Shown in pieces: positions 43,990-55,574 of a DNA stretch of 64,000 nucleotides. The position numbers and the translations under genes are program-made. This DNA comes from Beta vulgaris subsp. vulgaris. Its lineage: Eukaryota > Streptophyta > Magnoliopsida > Caryophyllales > Amaranthaceae. The notes under the pieces are model-generated. The model saw only the letters and a list, made by a program, of their open reading frames with translations, ran no database searches and was not told the origin of the DNA. The stretch is taken from the NCBI RefSeq assembly GCF_026745355.1, contig NC_079206.1:31452553-31516552 (forward strand), read 5' to 3'. How positions within the stretch are numbered: the stretch's first letter is position 1; the number at the start of each line of letters is the position of its first letter.

Positions 43990-45030
43990 CTTCCAAGAAA
44001 CTACAACAATCTAGCAGGAGAGTGTAAGAACCAAACTCCTTTGGTGCATTAGAAGCAACAACAGCTTTACTGCCTCGACTTTTCTCAAGCCCTAATTTGG
44101 GCCTCACACTTCTTCCCTTAGGTTTGCACTGATGAGGATCAAAACAGTGACAGTAGAAGCGCTTGATGTAGTGGGATCTATGGAATAAGATTGTAAATCA
44201 GCAACATCAAGGTTAGCAAACAAAGCCTCAACAGCACCGAGATCACTCTTATAGCCATTCTCCACAATCTTCCTTACCTCTTCATTTTCATCACATCTCC
44301 TGATAAGAAATGAATCATAATATCAATAATCTTATATGCTGCATCTTGTGTTCAATTAGAGAGTTTTATGCAGATAAGAATCTCATAATATCAATAATCT
44401 GATTTTGAATTGATTTCCTTTGAACACCAATAAATCATTACTAAAAAACCTTATGCACACAAATTCACTGGAATTATCAGCAATTAATCACAATTAAATC
44501 CTAAACTAATAAAAAAAAAAATTGTAACCTTGAATCTCGCTGAGGAACACCATCCTCGAGGGTGAAATAAACAGCATCAGCATAATATAAAAAAAAACCT
44601 AATTAACAAAGATTAAAAGAATGTGAATGGAAAATTACCTCAGAAAACAATCGAATCAGATATTCAGCGCGAAAATTTGAAAGAACAAACCTCGACACCG
44701 TCGGCTCGCCGATTTCAATTCAATTCTTCTTTCACAATTCATTAGAAAAGAATTGGCGTCTATAAATCAGCGAATTTCTACCCGTGCGAATCAATCTACA
44801 ACAAAACAAAATCCTAATTGACAACAACAAATTCACAATTGCAGAAGAATTACTTTGCTTGCTAATTGAAATACCTAATACTCAAGATCTGGAGAAAAAA
44901 AATTCTCAAAATTTGAATTAATTGAGGATAATATTCATGTAATTGTAGTTATACCAGCATCCGAAGAGCGAGAGGAACGAAATTTGGAGGGAGAAGAGAG
45001 AGAAAGAGAAAGGATTTTTTTTTTTTAGTA
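43990..45030 (-). pseudogene. Gene-like exon fragments on the minus strand of the TIR element
   Basis: On the minus strand a CT-rich leader (about 45020-44960) is followed by AT-rich intron-like DNA, then an acceptor TTCTTATCAG at about 44302 and an exon whose frame reads CDENEEVRKIVENGYKSDLG, AVEALFANLDVADLQSYSI. Further left, RPKLGLEKSRGSKAVV can be read. The family is unknown. Possibly a host gene piece carried by the element. Confidence 0.35.
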
Positions 45031-45427
45031 ACAGAATGTAAATGTCGCTGGGTTGGGGTTGGGGATAACAGAATGTCGCCGGGTTAAATGACGCAAGTTG
45101 GGCTTCTCTATTAAAATTGGGCCTGGACTGGTCTAACTTTAATATTAAAGTTAGGCAGTCTTTGTAGATAATTTGTGAAGGTAAATTATTTTAGTTTACA
45201 TGGCCTATTTAGCAAAAAGTAGCATTAATTGTTGTTGTAAATGTTATCAGTTTAAGCGATTGTTATTGGGTAGTGTCAAAGTACTTATCCAATGTATTGT
45301 ATTTGGTATAGTAGTCGTTGCAATGGTTGAATACAACAAAAGACATGTAATTGGTGATAGAATTAACTACAAATAATTAATTACTTTAATGGTTAAAGTT
45401 GATGTTTATTAAATGTTATGTCTTATA

Positions 45428-45737
45428 CTTCCTCCGTTTTTCTAAAAATCTTTCCTCTTTTCGTTTAAGTGCGTTTACAAAAGATCTTCCTTCTTTTACT
45501 TTATTCCTTATTTGGAATTTTTTTTCCCTTTTTACCCTCTCATGTCCCTATTATATGGTCCACCATTACATTATTAATTCAATTTTAGTCTCTTTCTCTC
45601 TCCTACTTTAACGCTTTTTTGTTTGTTTGTTTATCTTAACCCCTTTCTCTCTCCTACTTTACCCACCTCACACAAATGGATCCTCCTTGGTATCCGTAGG
45701 AACAGTAACAAGGAAGATCTTTAGGAAACGGAGAGAG
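45428..45737. mobile_element. Stowaway-like MITE (310 bp)
   Basis: TA|CTTCCTCCGTTTTTCTAAA ... TTTAGGAAACGGAGAGAG|TA. The termini match the Stowaway consensus CTCCCTCCGT and the duplication is TA. Interior T-rich; the frame 45399-45611 is chance. Confidence 0.9.
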
Positions 45738-46132
45738 TATTCTATAAGAAAAAAAATTTATATAACCCTTAGAATTTTACAGAAAAATTATTAGATAATA
45801 GCTAAATAATAAAATTGGTTTGTATATCAAACCAATCTTAAAAAGCTACACATAAAAGAGAGGTAAATAATCGATAAATTAATGACAGTTTCTTTTATTT
45901 ATAAGACTTGAGTAACGTGGTTTACATTACAAAGATTAAAAGTTTCCACAAAAGAGGAAGGCATATTTTTCTTATTCAATAAACATGAAAGAAACGAGAA
46001 GGTTGGAACAAGAGAATAGTGAAAAGCTAGGACTTTAGAGGATTTTTATTTAAAAAGAAAAGGAAAAAAAATCCACCAACTGACCAACCTTTTGACAGAC
46101 GAGAACATTGCATTTGCAGAGTTGGTGAGAAA

Positions 46133-46969
46133 TGATAAAACGCTAGCAGCTATAGACACTTTTGTTTATAGCAAAAGCTAACATCCATGTGACAACATAT
46201 AATTAGCACACATGTCACAATATTGTTTATCCAAAACAAATTACTTTTTGCAATTTCTAAACTTGTATATCTCAAGAAATATATTTTAGAAAAAAATAAA
46301 AAATAAAAAATATACTAATATTCATATATTTTTATTCTCTACAAATAGACATCCATTTTGATACAATTTCATCATATATTTATTTTACTCTTATCGTTAT
46401 AACACACTTGTATCTTGTTATTACAATGCACCTTTTTATGTTAACATACACTTGTTTCTTATTACCATACACTTGTTTCTTAATACAATACACTTATTTC
46501 TAGTTAAAATACAATTGTTTCTTATAACACACTTGTTTCTTATTATTACAATACACATGTTTCTCGTTAACATACACTTGTTTCTTATTATTACAATAAA
46601 CTTATTTCTCGTTAACATACTTGTTTCCCCATACAATACACTTGTTTCTTGTTAAAATACACTTGTTTCTTATAACAATACACTTGTTTGACGTAAGGTA
46701 ATTAAAACTGATATAAATTTTAAAACTGATATATGATGAAATTAGATCAAAATGGATGTCTATTTGTAGAGAATAAAAATATATGAATATTGGTATATTT
46801 TTTTATTTTTTGCTAAAATATATTTCTTGAGATATACAAGTTTAAAAATTGCAAAAAGTAATTTGTTTTGGATAAACAATATTATGACATGTGTGCTAAT
46901 TATATGTTGCCACATGGATATTAGCCTTTGCTAAAGACAAAAGTGTCTATAGCTGCTAGCGTTTTATCA
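46133..46969. mobile_element. Foldback element, arms about 250 bp
   Basis: TGATAAAACGCTAGCAGCTA at 46133 is mirrored by TAGCTGCTAGCGTTTTATCA ending at 46969. The arms stay complementary through 'acatccatgtgacaacatat' and 'aaatagacatccattttgat'. The loop (46385-46690) is a minisatellite. Long-arm structure suggests a Mutator-like or Foldback MITE. I see no clear target duplication. Confidence 0.8.
46390..46690. repeat. Minisatellite in foldback loop (unit about 20-25 bp)
   Basis: Repeats of CACTTGTTTCTTRTTAMMATA, about 13 diverged copies. The frames read through it on both strands are not genes. Confidence 0.85.
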
Positions 46970-47441
46970 CAGCTCCGACCTCTAACCTCTTTCCACTGCA
47001 ACAACCCCTACTTTACCAAACATCAGGTCTGTCCCTGACATTTTGGAGGTCCTGAGACGAACTAAGAAATATGACCCTCTTCAATATCATTACAATTCTT
47101 GACCTATATTGATTTAAACATATTAAATTATTAATGCTCAAAGCTCGGTTGAAAATAGGTTTCCTAACTCATGAAATTTGAATTCATTTTAGCTTACATT
47201 TTTGTAAGGTACCTACTTTATAATAGTTCCACTTTGACATTTGCAATTTTATTAATATCTAATTATTTTGACTATCCTACTTTATTGATTCGTACAACTT
47301 TTGTAAAATAACACATTTTGGGTGTAATATACATTAAAATAAACTTAATAACATTTCATATTAACATTGTTCTTATATATTAGTAACTTCATAGTCGAAC
47401 TAGAGCAAACGAACAATGTAAACATAAAAATTAAACAATTA

Positions 47442-47698
47442 CTTCCTCTGTTTCGAATTAAAATGGAACAAGTCCATTTTTTCACTATTCACACTTTTCA
47501 CTTTGACTAAGATTTGTGACTTGTACATAATGAAAAACATAGTGAAATGAGATCTATTAAATTCATCTCGTGACGTACTTTCATAAAATATAATTTTTAT
47601 AATTTTTACTTTTATGTAATTATAGATATTTGTGGTCAAAATAATACCTCAGCGTGCGTAAAAGTGAATTTGTTGCATTTAATTCAAAACAGTGGAAG
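47442..47698. mobile_element. Stowaway-like MITE (257 bp) inside the hAT element
   Basis: TA|CTTCCTCTGTTTCGAATTAA ... TTAATTCAAAACAGTGGAAG|TA, an inverted repeat with TA duplication. Confidence 0.85.
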
Positions 47699-47949
47699 TA
47701 TATAAAATCGAAAGGGGTGTGAAATAGCACAAGCATAGTTATTCTATATGAGAAGGAAAAAAAACAAGTTACTAAAGATTAAATAGTAATTTAAAACCAA
47801 TATACATAAAAGAAAACCAAAAAAGGAAAAAAAAAAGAAATTGAATCTTTAAAATCAGTGAAAACAAAAGAAAACCAAATGGAAAAATTAGAAAGCTAAA
47901 AGACAAAAAAAGATAATAAAAGAAAAATTAGAAAGCTCAAACAAAAAAA

Positions 47950-48090
47950 AAAAAAAAAAAGAAAACAAAAGAAAAAAAATAGGAAGTGAAAGACAAAAAA
48001 AAAATGTACTTGGGGTTCGAACTCAAGATGGGTGAAATGCAACGAGCCAACGACTATATAACTGACAACAAACCAAGAAGCTAACACTAT
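47950..48090 (-). mobile_element. Possible SINE trace
   Basis: On the minus strand TTAGCTTCTTGGTTTG (A-box-like, about 48069-48084) and GAGTTCGAACCCC (B-box-like, 48012-48024) are followed by a T-rich tail with interruptions. No cloverleaf. The T-rich tail would fit some plant SINEs. Confidence 0.4.
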
Positions 48091-48597
48091 ACAAGATGAA
48101 TATAATGCAATGCAGATTTATTTATCTTAGCTAGCAAATTGCAAAAACACGACTTGGGCCTTTTCTCCGTTAGCCCTAGGCCGGCGCCCCTTCTGCCCAG
48201 GCTCAAGGACGGGTCTGCCAAACACTCACATGATTTTAAAATAGCGTTTTAATCTTATTCAATCTCTACCCACTGTCTAAAAAGCAAGTGCCAAACAGGA
48301 TCTATAAACTAAAACACATTCACGTTCAAAAAACATGGTTTAAGAGGAGAAGATAAATATGAAGTTAATTTTTGTTTCTTTTTTCTTCCGTCTTTGATAT
48401 ACAAGGATATAGATGATTTAGGGTTTCCTTCTCACAAGTAATAACCCTAAATCATCAAAACAACTAAGACTAAAAGTAATGTCATCTGAATACAGTTTCT
48501 TTTGACGAATTTTGAAGATGATGTCCAAGCTTTTAATTGCAAAATGACTGGTAAAATTATTTTAAATTTTAGACAAAAAGAGACCATATATACAACT

Positions 48598-51500
48598 CTA
48601 ACCAGTAATGTGTTTTTTCAACTTCTTCCTGTTGATGCCAGGATCATCAACTCTACTCACAATTTCTATAGGAACATGCAACGGATGATACTTCATGAAC
48701 TCTAGCTGCTCCTTTGCTTCCTCAAGCCTTTGTTTTTCATATCTCTGTTAACAAATAAACAGAAGTTCATGAAGGGTCACTCGAAGACTTCTCACCGTTT
48801 AACTAAATCATGCTTTTGATATAGCATAAGATCAACTCTTACACAAGTCTTTTCAAGCACAATAACTTGCTGTTTACAGAGCTTCAATTCCATCTCAAGC
48901 GCATTGATACGTGAATCAACAGGAACAGCACATTGCTCCACTATTTGTTTCTGCCTTCCCCGGATAACCTCCGGCTGCCACACACTTAGAGCTACAGACG
49001 CTTGCCTAGAAGTTCTCAGGGCAACCCATTAGACAGAATAAATAGCCCTTAAACAGGGAAAAAGAACTAGGAAGGTGCTAGATCTCATTTTAAAATATGC
49101 AAAATACAGGAAACGTATAAACTACCTCAACTCATGAAATTTTCAGCTTTATGAAGTTTAGAATTAAAATTTCTTACCAGAAGAAAGGGCATGATAAATA
49201 TATTTGCAAGCATTTTTCATACTAGAAAATTATGTTACTCCGACTCGGATATGGGTGTCATATCCGAGTAGGGATCGGAGGATCCAACACCCTATATACA
49301 AATTTAGGCCAATACTCCGACATGGTCAAGATAGTGTCTTGACCAATTTTTTGGACACGTCTATCATTAAAAGTGTCGGTAAAGTTTCCCGACAATTTAT
49401 TTTTCATTAAAAAGAGGAATAAGCAACAGTTGTAATATACATTTTAAAATATATTACTCTCTTATAGATAACAAGTTAAAAAATTGACAACGACCACAAC
49501 AACTGACTTGTCTCCAACTTTCAAATCTAGAGTTTACCATTTGAACCCTAGATCTGAAAATTTCTCTTCTCTTCTGTCAACTTCGACCCTTGATTGTCGA
49601 TACTTTACAGATACGCTAAACAACACCCAATTCCAGGCGTGTCGAGCGTCCTTTCGAGTAGATAAGCGACACTAAGAAGGCACTTTGTTGAACTATGAAT
49701 CACATTCATACAAGAGTGGCAGTCAAAAGGATACAAAATGATGACAACAGTCCTTCAAGTCCAACAAAATTGATATAGAAACAAAGAATAACATATAAAT
49801 TAAGGCAACTTAATGAAAGAATGAAACATAAAACAAAGTTGTCTTGCGAACTCCCTTTACAGTGTTAGTTCTTCGCCGTTTCATAAGATGTAATTCTCTA
49901 GAGGAATTCCCAATTCATCTCCAAGATGAACAAAGTTTGTAAATCAAATGGCAATTTCTTGATGTAAATGTAGTAAATATAAGGTCAGATATTAGACATA
50001 TCGTCCTAGTTATGACTTACTTTCGGCCGTTTGGTTCATATAGTAGTATGGGTTTGGAATCAGGAATGAAATCAAGGTGGTATAGGTTTGAAACTTGATA
50101 CCTAATACCATGTGTTTGGTTTTTATTTGGGAATGAAAATTTTCTTTTATTAGATGCCTAAACGTATTAGTATGAGCCATATCCACCTTCCCCTCGAATT
50201 GTTAAGTTCCACACCTTATGGGTTTGAGGTATGAGTTTTAAATCTATCAGGGGGCGTTTGGTTCACATAGTGGTATGAGTTCAGAATCAGATAAGAAATC
50301 AAGGTGGTATAGGTTTGGAACTTGATACCTAATACCATGTGTTTGGTTTTATTTGGGAATGAAATTTTTTCTTCTATTTAATACCTAGATGTATTGGTAT
50401 GAGCCAAACCCACCTCCCCTTGGGTTTCTAAACCCCATACCTTATGGGTTTGAGGTATGAGTTTTAAATCTATCAAATTATTAAACAAACACGAGGTATG
50501 GGTTTTGCTCATTCTAAACCCATACCTCATACCAAAATCATATGAACCAAACACTCCTTCAATTTATTAAACAAACACTATGTATGGGTTTTGCGCATTT
50601 TAAACTCATAACTCATATTGGAATCATATGAACCAAAAGCTAATAGTTCATCCGTAACAAAATAGATGTTACACTTTCTATATATAGTTGTAACAAAATA
50701 GATATTACACTTCTTTTTTAGGCAACAATCTCTCTCTATCTCTCTCCTATTGCATGGGTCTTCTTTATTCTTTTTCTCTATCTCTCTCCTCTTCAAAAAA
50801 TTGCCTAGAAAGTGTGATTTGAAAGGCGTAACATCTATTTTGTTAGGGAGGAAATATATATAGTGTCCTTCCATCTAAATATGCAGTTATCTTGGAAATG
50901 AATTGGAGAGGCTCTGGTTGTCAAAAAAAAGAATTGGACAGGCTAAACTCTCTACGCTAATCCACATTATCAACAACAATTTGAGAAGGAAAAAAAAAAC
51001 TCAAATCTAATAAACTATATTCAAGAAGAATCATTACCTGACCTTACGCAAATTCGACAATTCCACAGCAGCAATCTTCATTTTAGCAGTCTCATCATCC
51101 CTACGCGTTCGCAATTCCTCGAGCCTTTCCGAATGCTCAGCAATGTGACTCTCCTTTCTGAGCACAGCTCGCCTGTGCGCCGCTAATCTTCTTGCCTTAT
51201 CTTTCTCATGCCTATACAACAAGAACAACAACAACACCAACAACAATGCTTTAATTCCAAAGTGATTTGGGGTAGGCTAACATGAACCGTCATATGAAAT
51301 CGTTTTAGTAACAGAAGAAGAAAAAAAGGACAACAATAATAGTTCAAATAAAGAAAAATGAAGGTAGTAAAAGTGAGAGGGTTTAGATGAGACGAAACAC
51401 ACGGAAGCCAAAAACACCGATTCATGTATTAAGAGAAATCCAAGATATGAGAATATAAAATAAAACTTGAGAAGATTATAATTCCCAAAATTGATTAATC

Positions 51501-51797
51501 AATTAAATTTCAAAACCCTAAATTGGAAAAATCCAAATAATCTAGATAATATTTCACCGACCAAGATTTGTAGAGTGTTTTGGTAGAAGGTGAGGAAATG
51601 ATGATGCGTTTACGAGGGAAATCGTAGGCGAGTAAAGAAGACCAAAGTGAATCTTCGTTGGATATACAACGAAGACGTTTACAAGAGATTGAAAGGCAGC
51701 ATAGATCTTTGAAGCTCAAATTAGTGTTGTTTGTTTTTGATTTTTGGACTCCCATTTCAAGGATTTTTCTCCATAGTTCGTCTGGAAGTTCAGACAT
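48598..51797 (-). CDS. SKIP24: F-box protein, SKIP24-like, 4 exons, intact
   Basis: Exon 1 51797-51562 codes for an F-box at residues 2-50 (ELPDELWRKILEMG, FKDLCCLSISCKRLRCIS, SLWSSLLAYDFP). Exon 2 51211-51038 (RLAAHRRAVLRKESHIAEHS, VELSNLRKV) and exon 3 49005-48843 (VWQPEVIRGRQKQIVEQC, ALEMELKLCKQQ) are helical and charged, coiled-coil-like. Exon 4 48744-48598 (RLEEAKEQLEFMKYHPL) ends at TAG. The junctions use GT/AG and all phases agree, giving 720 bases and 239 residues. The whole matches plant SKIP24, an SKP1-interacting F-box protein, that is, a substrate-recognition subunit of an SCF ubiquitin ligase; targets are not known to me. Introns: 350, 2032 and 99 bases. No stop or frameshift seen, so probably functional. 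Confidence 0.9.
50025..50640. mobile_element. MITE (outer) in SKIP24 intron 2
   Basis: Starts GGCCGTTTGGTTCATATAG and ends ATCATATGAACCAAAAGC, an imperfect inverted repeat, with interior ggtatgggtttggaatca. A copy of the same family lies within it (50250-50558). Precise ends and duplication are unclear. Confidence 0.7.
50250..50558. mobile_element. Same-family MITE inserted in the outer MITE
   Basis: GGGGGCGTTTGGTTCACATA ... ATATGAACCAAACACTCCT, flanked by TCA (50247-50249 and 50559-50561). A 3-bp duplication and GGSCSTTTGG-like ends suggest the PIF/Harbinger (Tourist) type. Outer sequence tctatca is continued by atttattaaac after it, which proves the nesting. Confidence 0.78.
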
Positions 51798-51799
51798 GG

Positions 51800-52300
51800 T
51801 TGACAGTTTTTAGTTGAGTTGAAGACTCAAACTAAAATAGGGTATTGTGCAAAGACACTAAAATATAAATGGTTACCTTCTCAAATCATTTCTAGTATTA
51901 GTGAATTTTTTTTTAATAAGGAGAGAAAATTTTAGGAAATCCCTCAATTTGGGGCTAAACTAACATATTTAGCGAATGAAGAGAGGAGAGAAAAAATCAC
52001 GACAATAAGGAGGGAAAGACTATAGGAGCAAAGAGCACGAATGACCTTTGTGAGCCATGAAAACCTTCGTCCACTAGTTTCTTCCTCACACTACATCAAT
52101 ACATCATTATAAGATCATGTAATATTTATAAGTACGTATATATTTAGTTTCGATTAGGCTACCTATTTAACAATGATTTGGTTAGTAAGGACTGTGGTGG
52201 TTGTCGACGTAAAATATCAAAGTGGTAGACTTGGTTAGTTGATAAATATATCGCAATCAGTGTCCAATGAAAGCTACAATGACAAGGAAATATAGTATTA
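51800..52300. other. Upstream region of the SKIP24-like gene
   Basis: Presumed promoter and 5' leader (minus strand). AT-rich. No convincing TATA box placement can be fixed by eye, and no other gene is seen. Confidence 0.35.
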
Positions 52301-52618
52301 ATCATAGAACAATTATAACTTAATTATCGAATAAATTAGAAGTAAAGCGGGTTTAATAAACATACTTTTCAAAATACGGGACAAGGATGATCTGATGAAC
52401 TCCTAAACGAGATGATGCTTTGAAACTCAGTTCGATGTAATCTTTCACTTCGACTTTGTTTTTCAAGCAATTGTGATCTCGTAATATGCTTGGACGTAAC
52501 CAACCAAACATTATTGGGCCACTTGATGTTCCAATAAATTCATTGTATAATAACCTCAGAAATCATATTGATTAATAGTAAACTTAATTATTATGGAAGT
52601 TGAATTGAAAACTAATTA

Positions 52619-52697
<79 letters not shown>

Positions 52698-53040
52698 TTA
52701 TTATGTATTACCTCATGAATGTTTGTATCATGGAAAACATTCAACTCTTCCCCGCATAAGAATTCTTTGATATCGACCTTAGAAATGAATGTCGATGACT
52801 CCTCAAGGTAGTGGAATTTTTGCCCCTTTAAAACAACATATATTCACTATCATCGGGTAAATCGCTAGCGCACTCATTAAACCAAAAGCATGGAATAGTG
52901 AGGCTTCGCAACACCTCTGGATCGAGCATAAGTGAGTTCTTTTCACATGAAACATTTTCCTTCACCTTCTTATCAAGTGAACCGACCTTCTTTGCGCTCC
53001 TGTCATGGGAACTGACCTTTCCCGAAACCTAGTAATTAGT
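52300..53040 (-). pseudogene. Ulp1-like (C48 peptidase) relic of CACTA
   Basis: Frames read PEVLRSLTIPCFWFNECASD, MFGWLRPSILRDHNCLKNKV and then VHQIILVPYFEK, the region just before the catalytic His of Ulp1-like domains found in plant CACTA elements. An (AT)n microsatellite (52622-52695) splits it. The catalytic site itself is not readable. Confidence 0.5.
52622..52695. repeat. (AT)n microsatellite
   Basis: About 35 AT units with one interruption (aataat). Confidence 0.95.
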
Positions 53041-53099
53041 TAAAAGTAAAGATATTTCTAACTATATATCATAGGAAATAGAAAACAAAAGACGCATAT

Positions 53100-53720
53100 A
53101 TATATATATAGTATCTTACTCATTGTACCTGATTTGAAAACCGCACAAATGAATGCTGCCACAGAACATAATTGCCAATTGCATGGCTTAGTAAATCTAG
53201 ATCAACTTCTGGCTGCGATAGGGGAACAGGTAATTCTTCAAAACCAGACATAATTTCATTGATGGTGACCACATAGTGGTTATCGTCCACTAACTGGTTA
53301 TGCAAGCGTACTAAGTCACTAGGGGGTTGTGCATGGCCATTTATATCAGTTGACTGAAAAAGTCCATTGAAAAAAGTACAATAGTTGTTTATTAAAGCAA
53401 AATGATTAAGTGATTACCTTCAACTAGGGTACTCGAGGTGATTTATATAAAGGTATCATCTAATCATCGGATGCTCGTGGATCACCGGTCGATTGTTGAA
53501 GTTATGTGTCATCTCCTCCCTCAGCTCCTCCCGAATTGCAGCCTTGATAGTCTCCACATCTACAGCCGTCGAATTCACACTACTTACACTTGATTTTTCG
53601 CTGTAGTGTATTGATCGCCATATACATTTCTCAAACTGAGGTGGACACCTCCTACGCCCCTCACGCGTCCACTGTGGTCCTTTCCTAAAGTTTCATGCAA
53701 TGCATCGATGTGTCCTTGAG
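53100..53720 (-). pseudogene. CACTA second-ORF relic
   Basis: Pieces VRLHNQLVDDNHYVV, FEELPVPLSQPEVDLDLL and, further upstream, REELREEMTHNFNN and GRRRCPPQFEKC. Such sequence accompanies TNP2 in plant CACTA elements. Broken by stops; the N-terminal region near 53100 lies beside another short (AT)n run. Confidence 0.55.
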
Positions 53721-54059
53721 GAGTGAACTCACCGGATGCCTCTTTTTCTTTTTATTCCAATCTACATAAGGATAAGAGAGAAACACTTGTGAATGCAAAA
53801 GTTATATTATTACCTTATTTAACCATAATCAAAAAGAAATTGGGGGTTAAATGACTCAAAATCTAAGAATTGGACGTCAAATGGCCAAAATAGGCCTCAA
53901 ATGATATTTACGTTCTCGAAATTTGACCACAAATAAATTGAAGGTAAAAATATACACACTACTTATATTATACCTTATATAGTCATAGTAAAAAATAAAT
54001 TGGGGTTAAATGACTCAAAATCTAAGAATTGGACGGGAAATGGCCAAAATAGGCCTAAA

Positions 54060-54370
54060 ATCACATTTACGTTCCTGAAATTCGACCAATAATAAATGCA
54101 TCATACTCTTCCTCTTCCTCATCATCAAAATCACCAATGCCGAGGATACTCCTTTTGCCAGATACAACAATTGAATGCTTATTATCAGCAGGATCAGTTA
54201 CATAAAATACTTGTTTAACTTGTGAGGCAAGTACAAATGGCTCTTGAGTTTCATGTAGACAACCAAGGTCCACAAGAGTGAATCTGCAAGGATCATCTTT
54301 TTTTACGCAACGTCGATTATCGTCAACCCACTTACAACAAAAGAGGCAAATATGAAAAGTACAATAGTCC
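54060..54370 (-). pseudogene. DUF4216 relic of CACTA transposase
   Basis: Minus-strand frame with DPCRFTLVDLGCLHETQEPF, ASQVKQVFYVTDPAD and SIVVSGKRSILGIGDFDDEE, clearly the DUF4216 region found downstream of DUF4218 in plant TNP2-type proteins. The frame is open to 54067 but stops occur upstream. Confidence 0.8.
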
Positions 54371-54859
54371 AGCTCCCATATTTCCTCAATTCACCCATAA
54401 TAATTACTGTCAGCAAGTATAGGCGACTTATGCTTCGAGCTTGCCTATTGTGTAGATGACGCCACAAGTGAAACACCACTATTTTGTTGCGACGTCGACA
54501 TCAGATCTTGACGTTCAGTCCAAAACATATACCCATTAATATCATAACCCTCATAAGAGTGTCTCAGCTTCACGATGACCAAATGCTAGCCACTTGACTT
54601 TTTCAGAAACACTTTCATCCAAATCATTGACGACTCGTTTACGAAATCAATCACTGAACGACTTGTAATGCATTTGCGTCAATGTCCTTATTCCTTTTCT
54701 AGGGTTGCTAGCACGTAAGTCCTTCATATGTTCATCTAAATAAGGATGGACAGTTCAAACGTGATACAACACAAATAAGTGAGCTTGTGTACGCTTCTCT
54801 ACAAAAGGTGAGATCAATTTAGAACCAATTGTACCCTTGCAACAAAAATAAGTGAGCTT

Positions 54860-55460
54860 GTGTGTGGAGATGTCAGAAGTCAAATAGGATAAACACTAGC
54901 AAAATACTCAGCCATAAAATTATTAACTTCTTGACCCACAATCCCTTGAATTATACTACCTTCAGGTTGTGCAGGATTTCGAACTTTATCCTTCAAAGTA
55001 CCCATATATCGCTCAAAAGGATAGCACCATCACAAAAACACTGGACCAGACAACTGAATTTCTCGAACTAAATGGATAATGAGATGGACCATAATGTCAA
55101 AGAATGCGAGGGGGGGGGGGACATCTCAAATTTGCATAGAGTTTCAACTACTCTGACCTACAAGGAATCGAGGGTCGACAGATTTAGTATTTTGCTGCAT
55201 ATTGTATGGAAAAATGAACAAAGTTCTATAATTGTGTGCCTCACAAGCTTTGGAAGTATCCCACGAATTGCAAGCGGTAAGAATACTTGAATCATGACAA
55301 CAATCGTGAGATTTTATACTCGATAACTTCAAATCACCATGTAAGGTAACAAATCGCTTCATATTCGATGAGTAGCCAGTTGGAACCTTAATTCCATTGA
55401 ACGACTCACAAAAAATTCGTTTCTCTTCCCTCGACATCGTGTAGCAAGCAGGTGACAAAT
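54860..55460 (-). pseudogene. DUF4218 relic of CACTA transposase
   Basis: Frames contain MSREEKRIFCESFNGIKVP, GYSSNMKRFVTLHGDLKLSS and SHDCCHDSS at right, and FFDIMVHLIIHLVREIQLSG, RWCYPFERYMGTLKDKVRN at left: the DUF4218 signature. A G-run (55112-55121) sits at a frame change between them. Confidence 0.8.
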
Positions 55461-55574
55461 AATTCTTCTCCTAATCTTCCACCTTCTGTTTTCTTTTTCG
55501 AGTTTCCTGATCAACCCTTTCATTCACTATTGTCTTCTTCCTTCCGTCCTTTTATGAACCCACAACTCTAGTCG

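Larger units (their letters stand above)
41300..45161. mobile_element. 3.9 kb TIR element with palindromic ends (Mutator-like, non-autonomous)
   Basis: The left end AGACCGCCTAATTATAAG and the reverse of the right end AGACTGCCTAACTTTAAT continue as imperfect inverted repeats for about 48 bases, up to CAGGCCCAAT. In each end the GCCTAA..TTAGGC part is itself a palindrome. No transposase is visible. Interior: a CT-rich leader, a 187-bp tandem repeat, a 75-codon frame on the plus strand and gene-like exons on the minus strand. I found no matching target duplication, so boundaries and superfamily are uncertain. Confidence 0.6.
47024..48217. mobile_element. Non-autonomous hAT element (1194 bp)
   Basis: Starts CAGGTCTGTCCCTGA and ends TCAAGGACGGGTCTG (inverse CAGACCCGTCCTTGA, 11 of 15 match). 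Flanks CCAAACAT (47016-47023) and CCAAACAC (48218-48225) are an 8-bp duplication with one difference. Inside are a Stowaway MITE, A-rich low-complexity DNA and a SINE-like trace. No transposase. Confidence 0.85.

Noticed and set aside
46436..46655. Frames LFLVNIHLFLI and RNKCMLTRN
   Set aside because: Translations of the CACTTGTTTCTT minisatellite in the foldback loop.
47950..48090. tRNA gene
   Set aside because: A- and B-box-like words only; no cloverleaf, no acceptor stem. Listed as a possible SINE.
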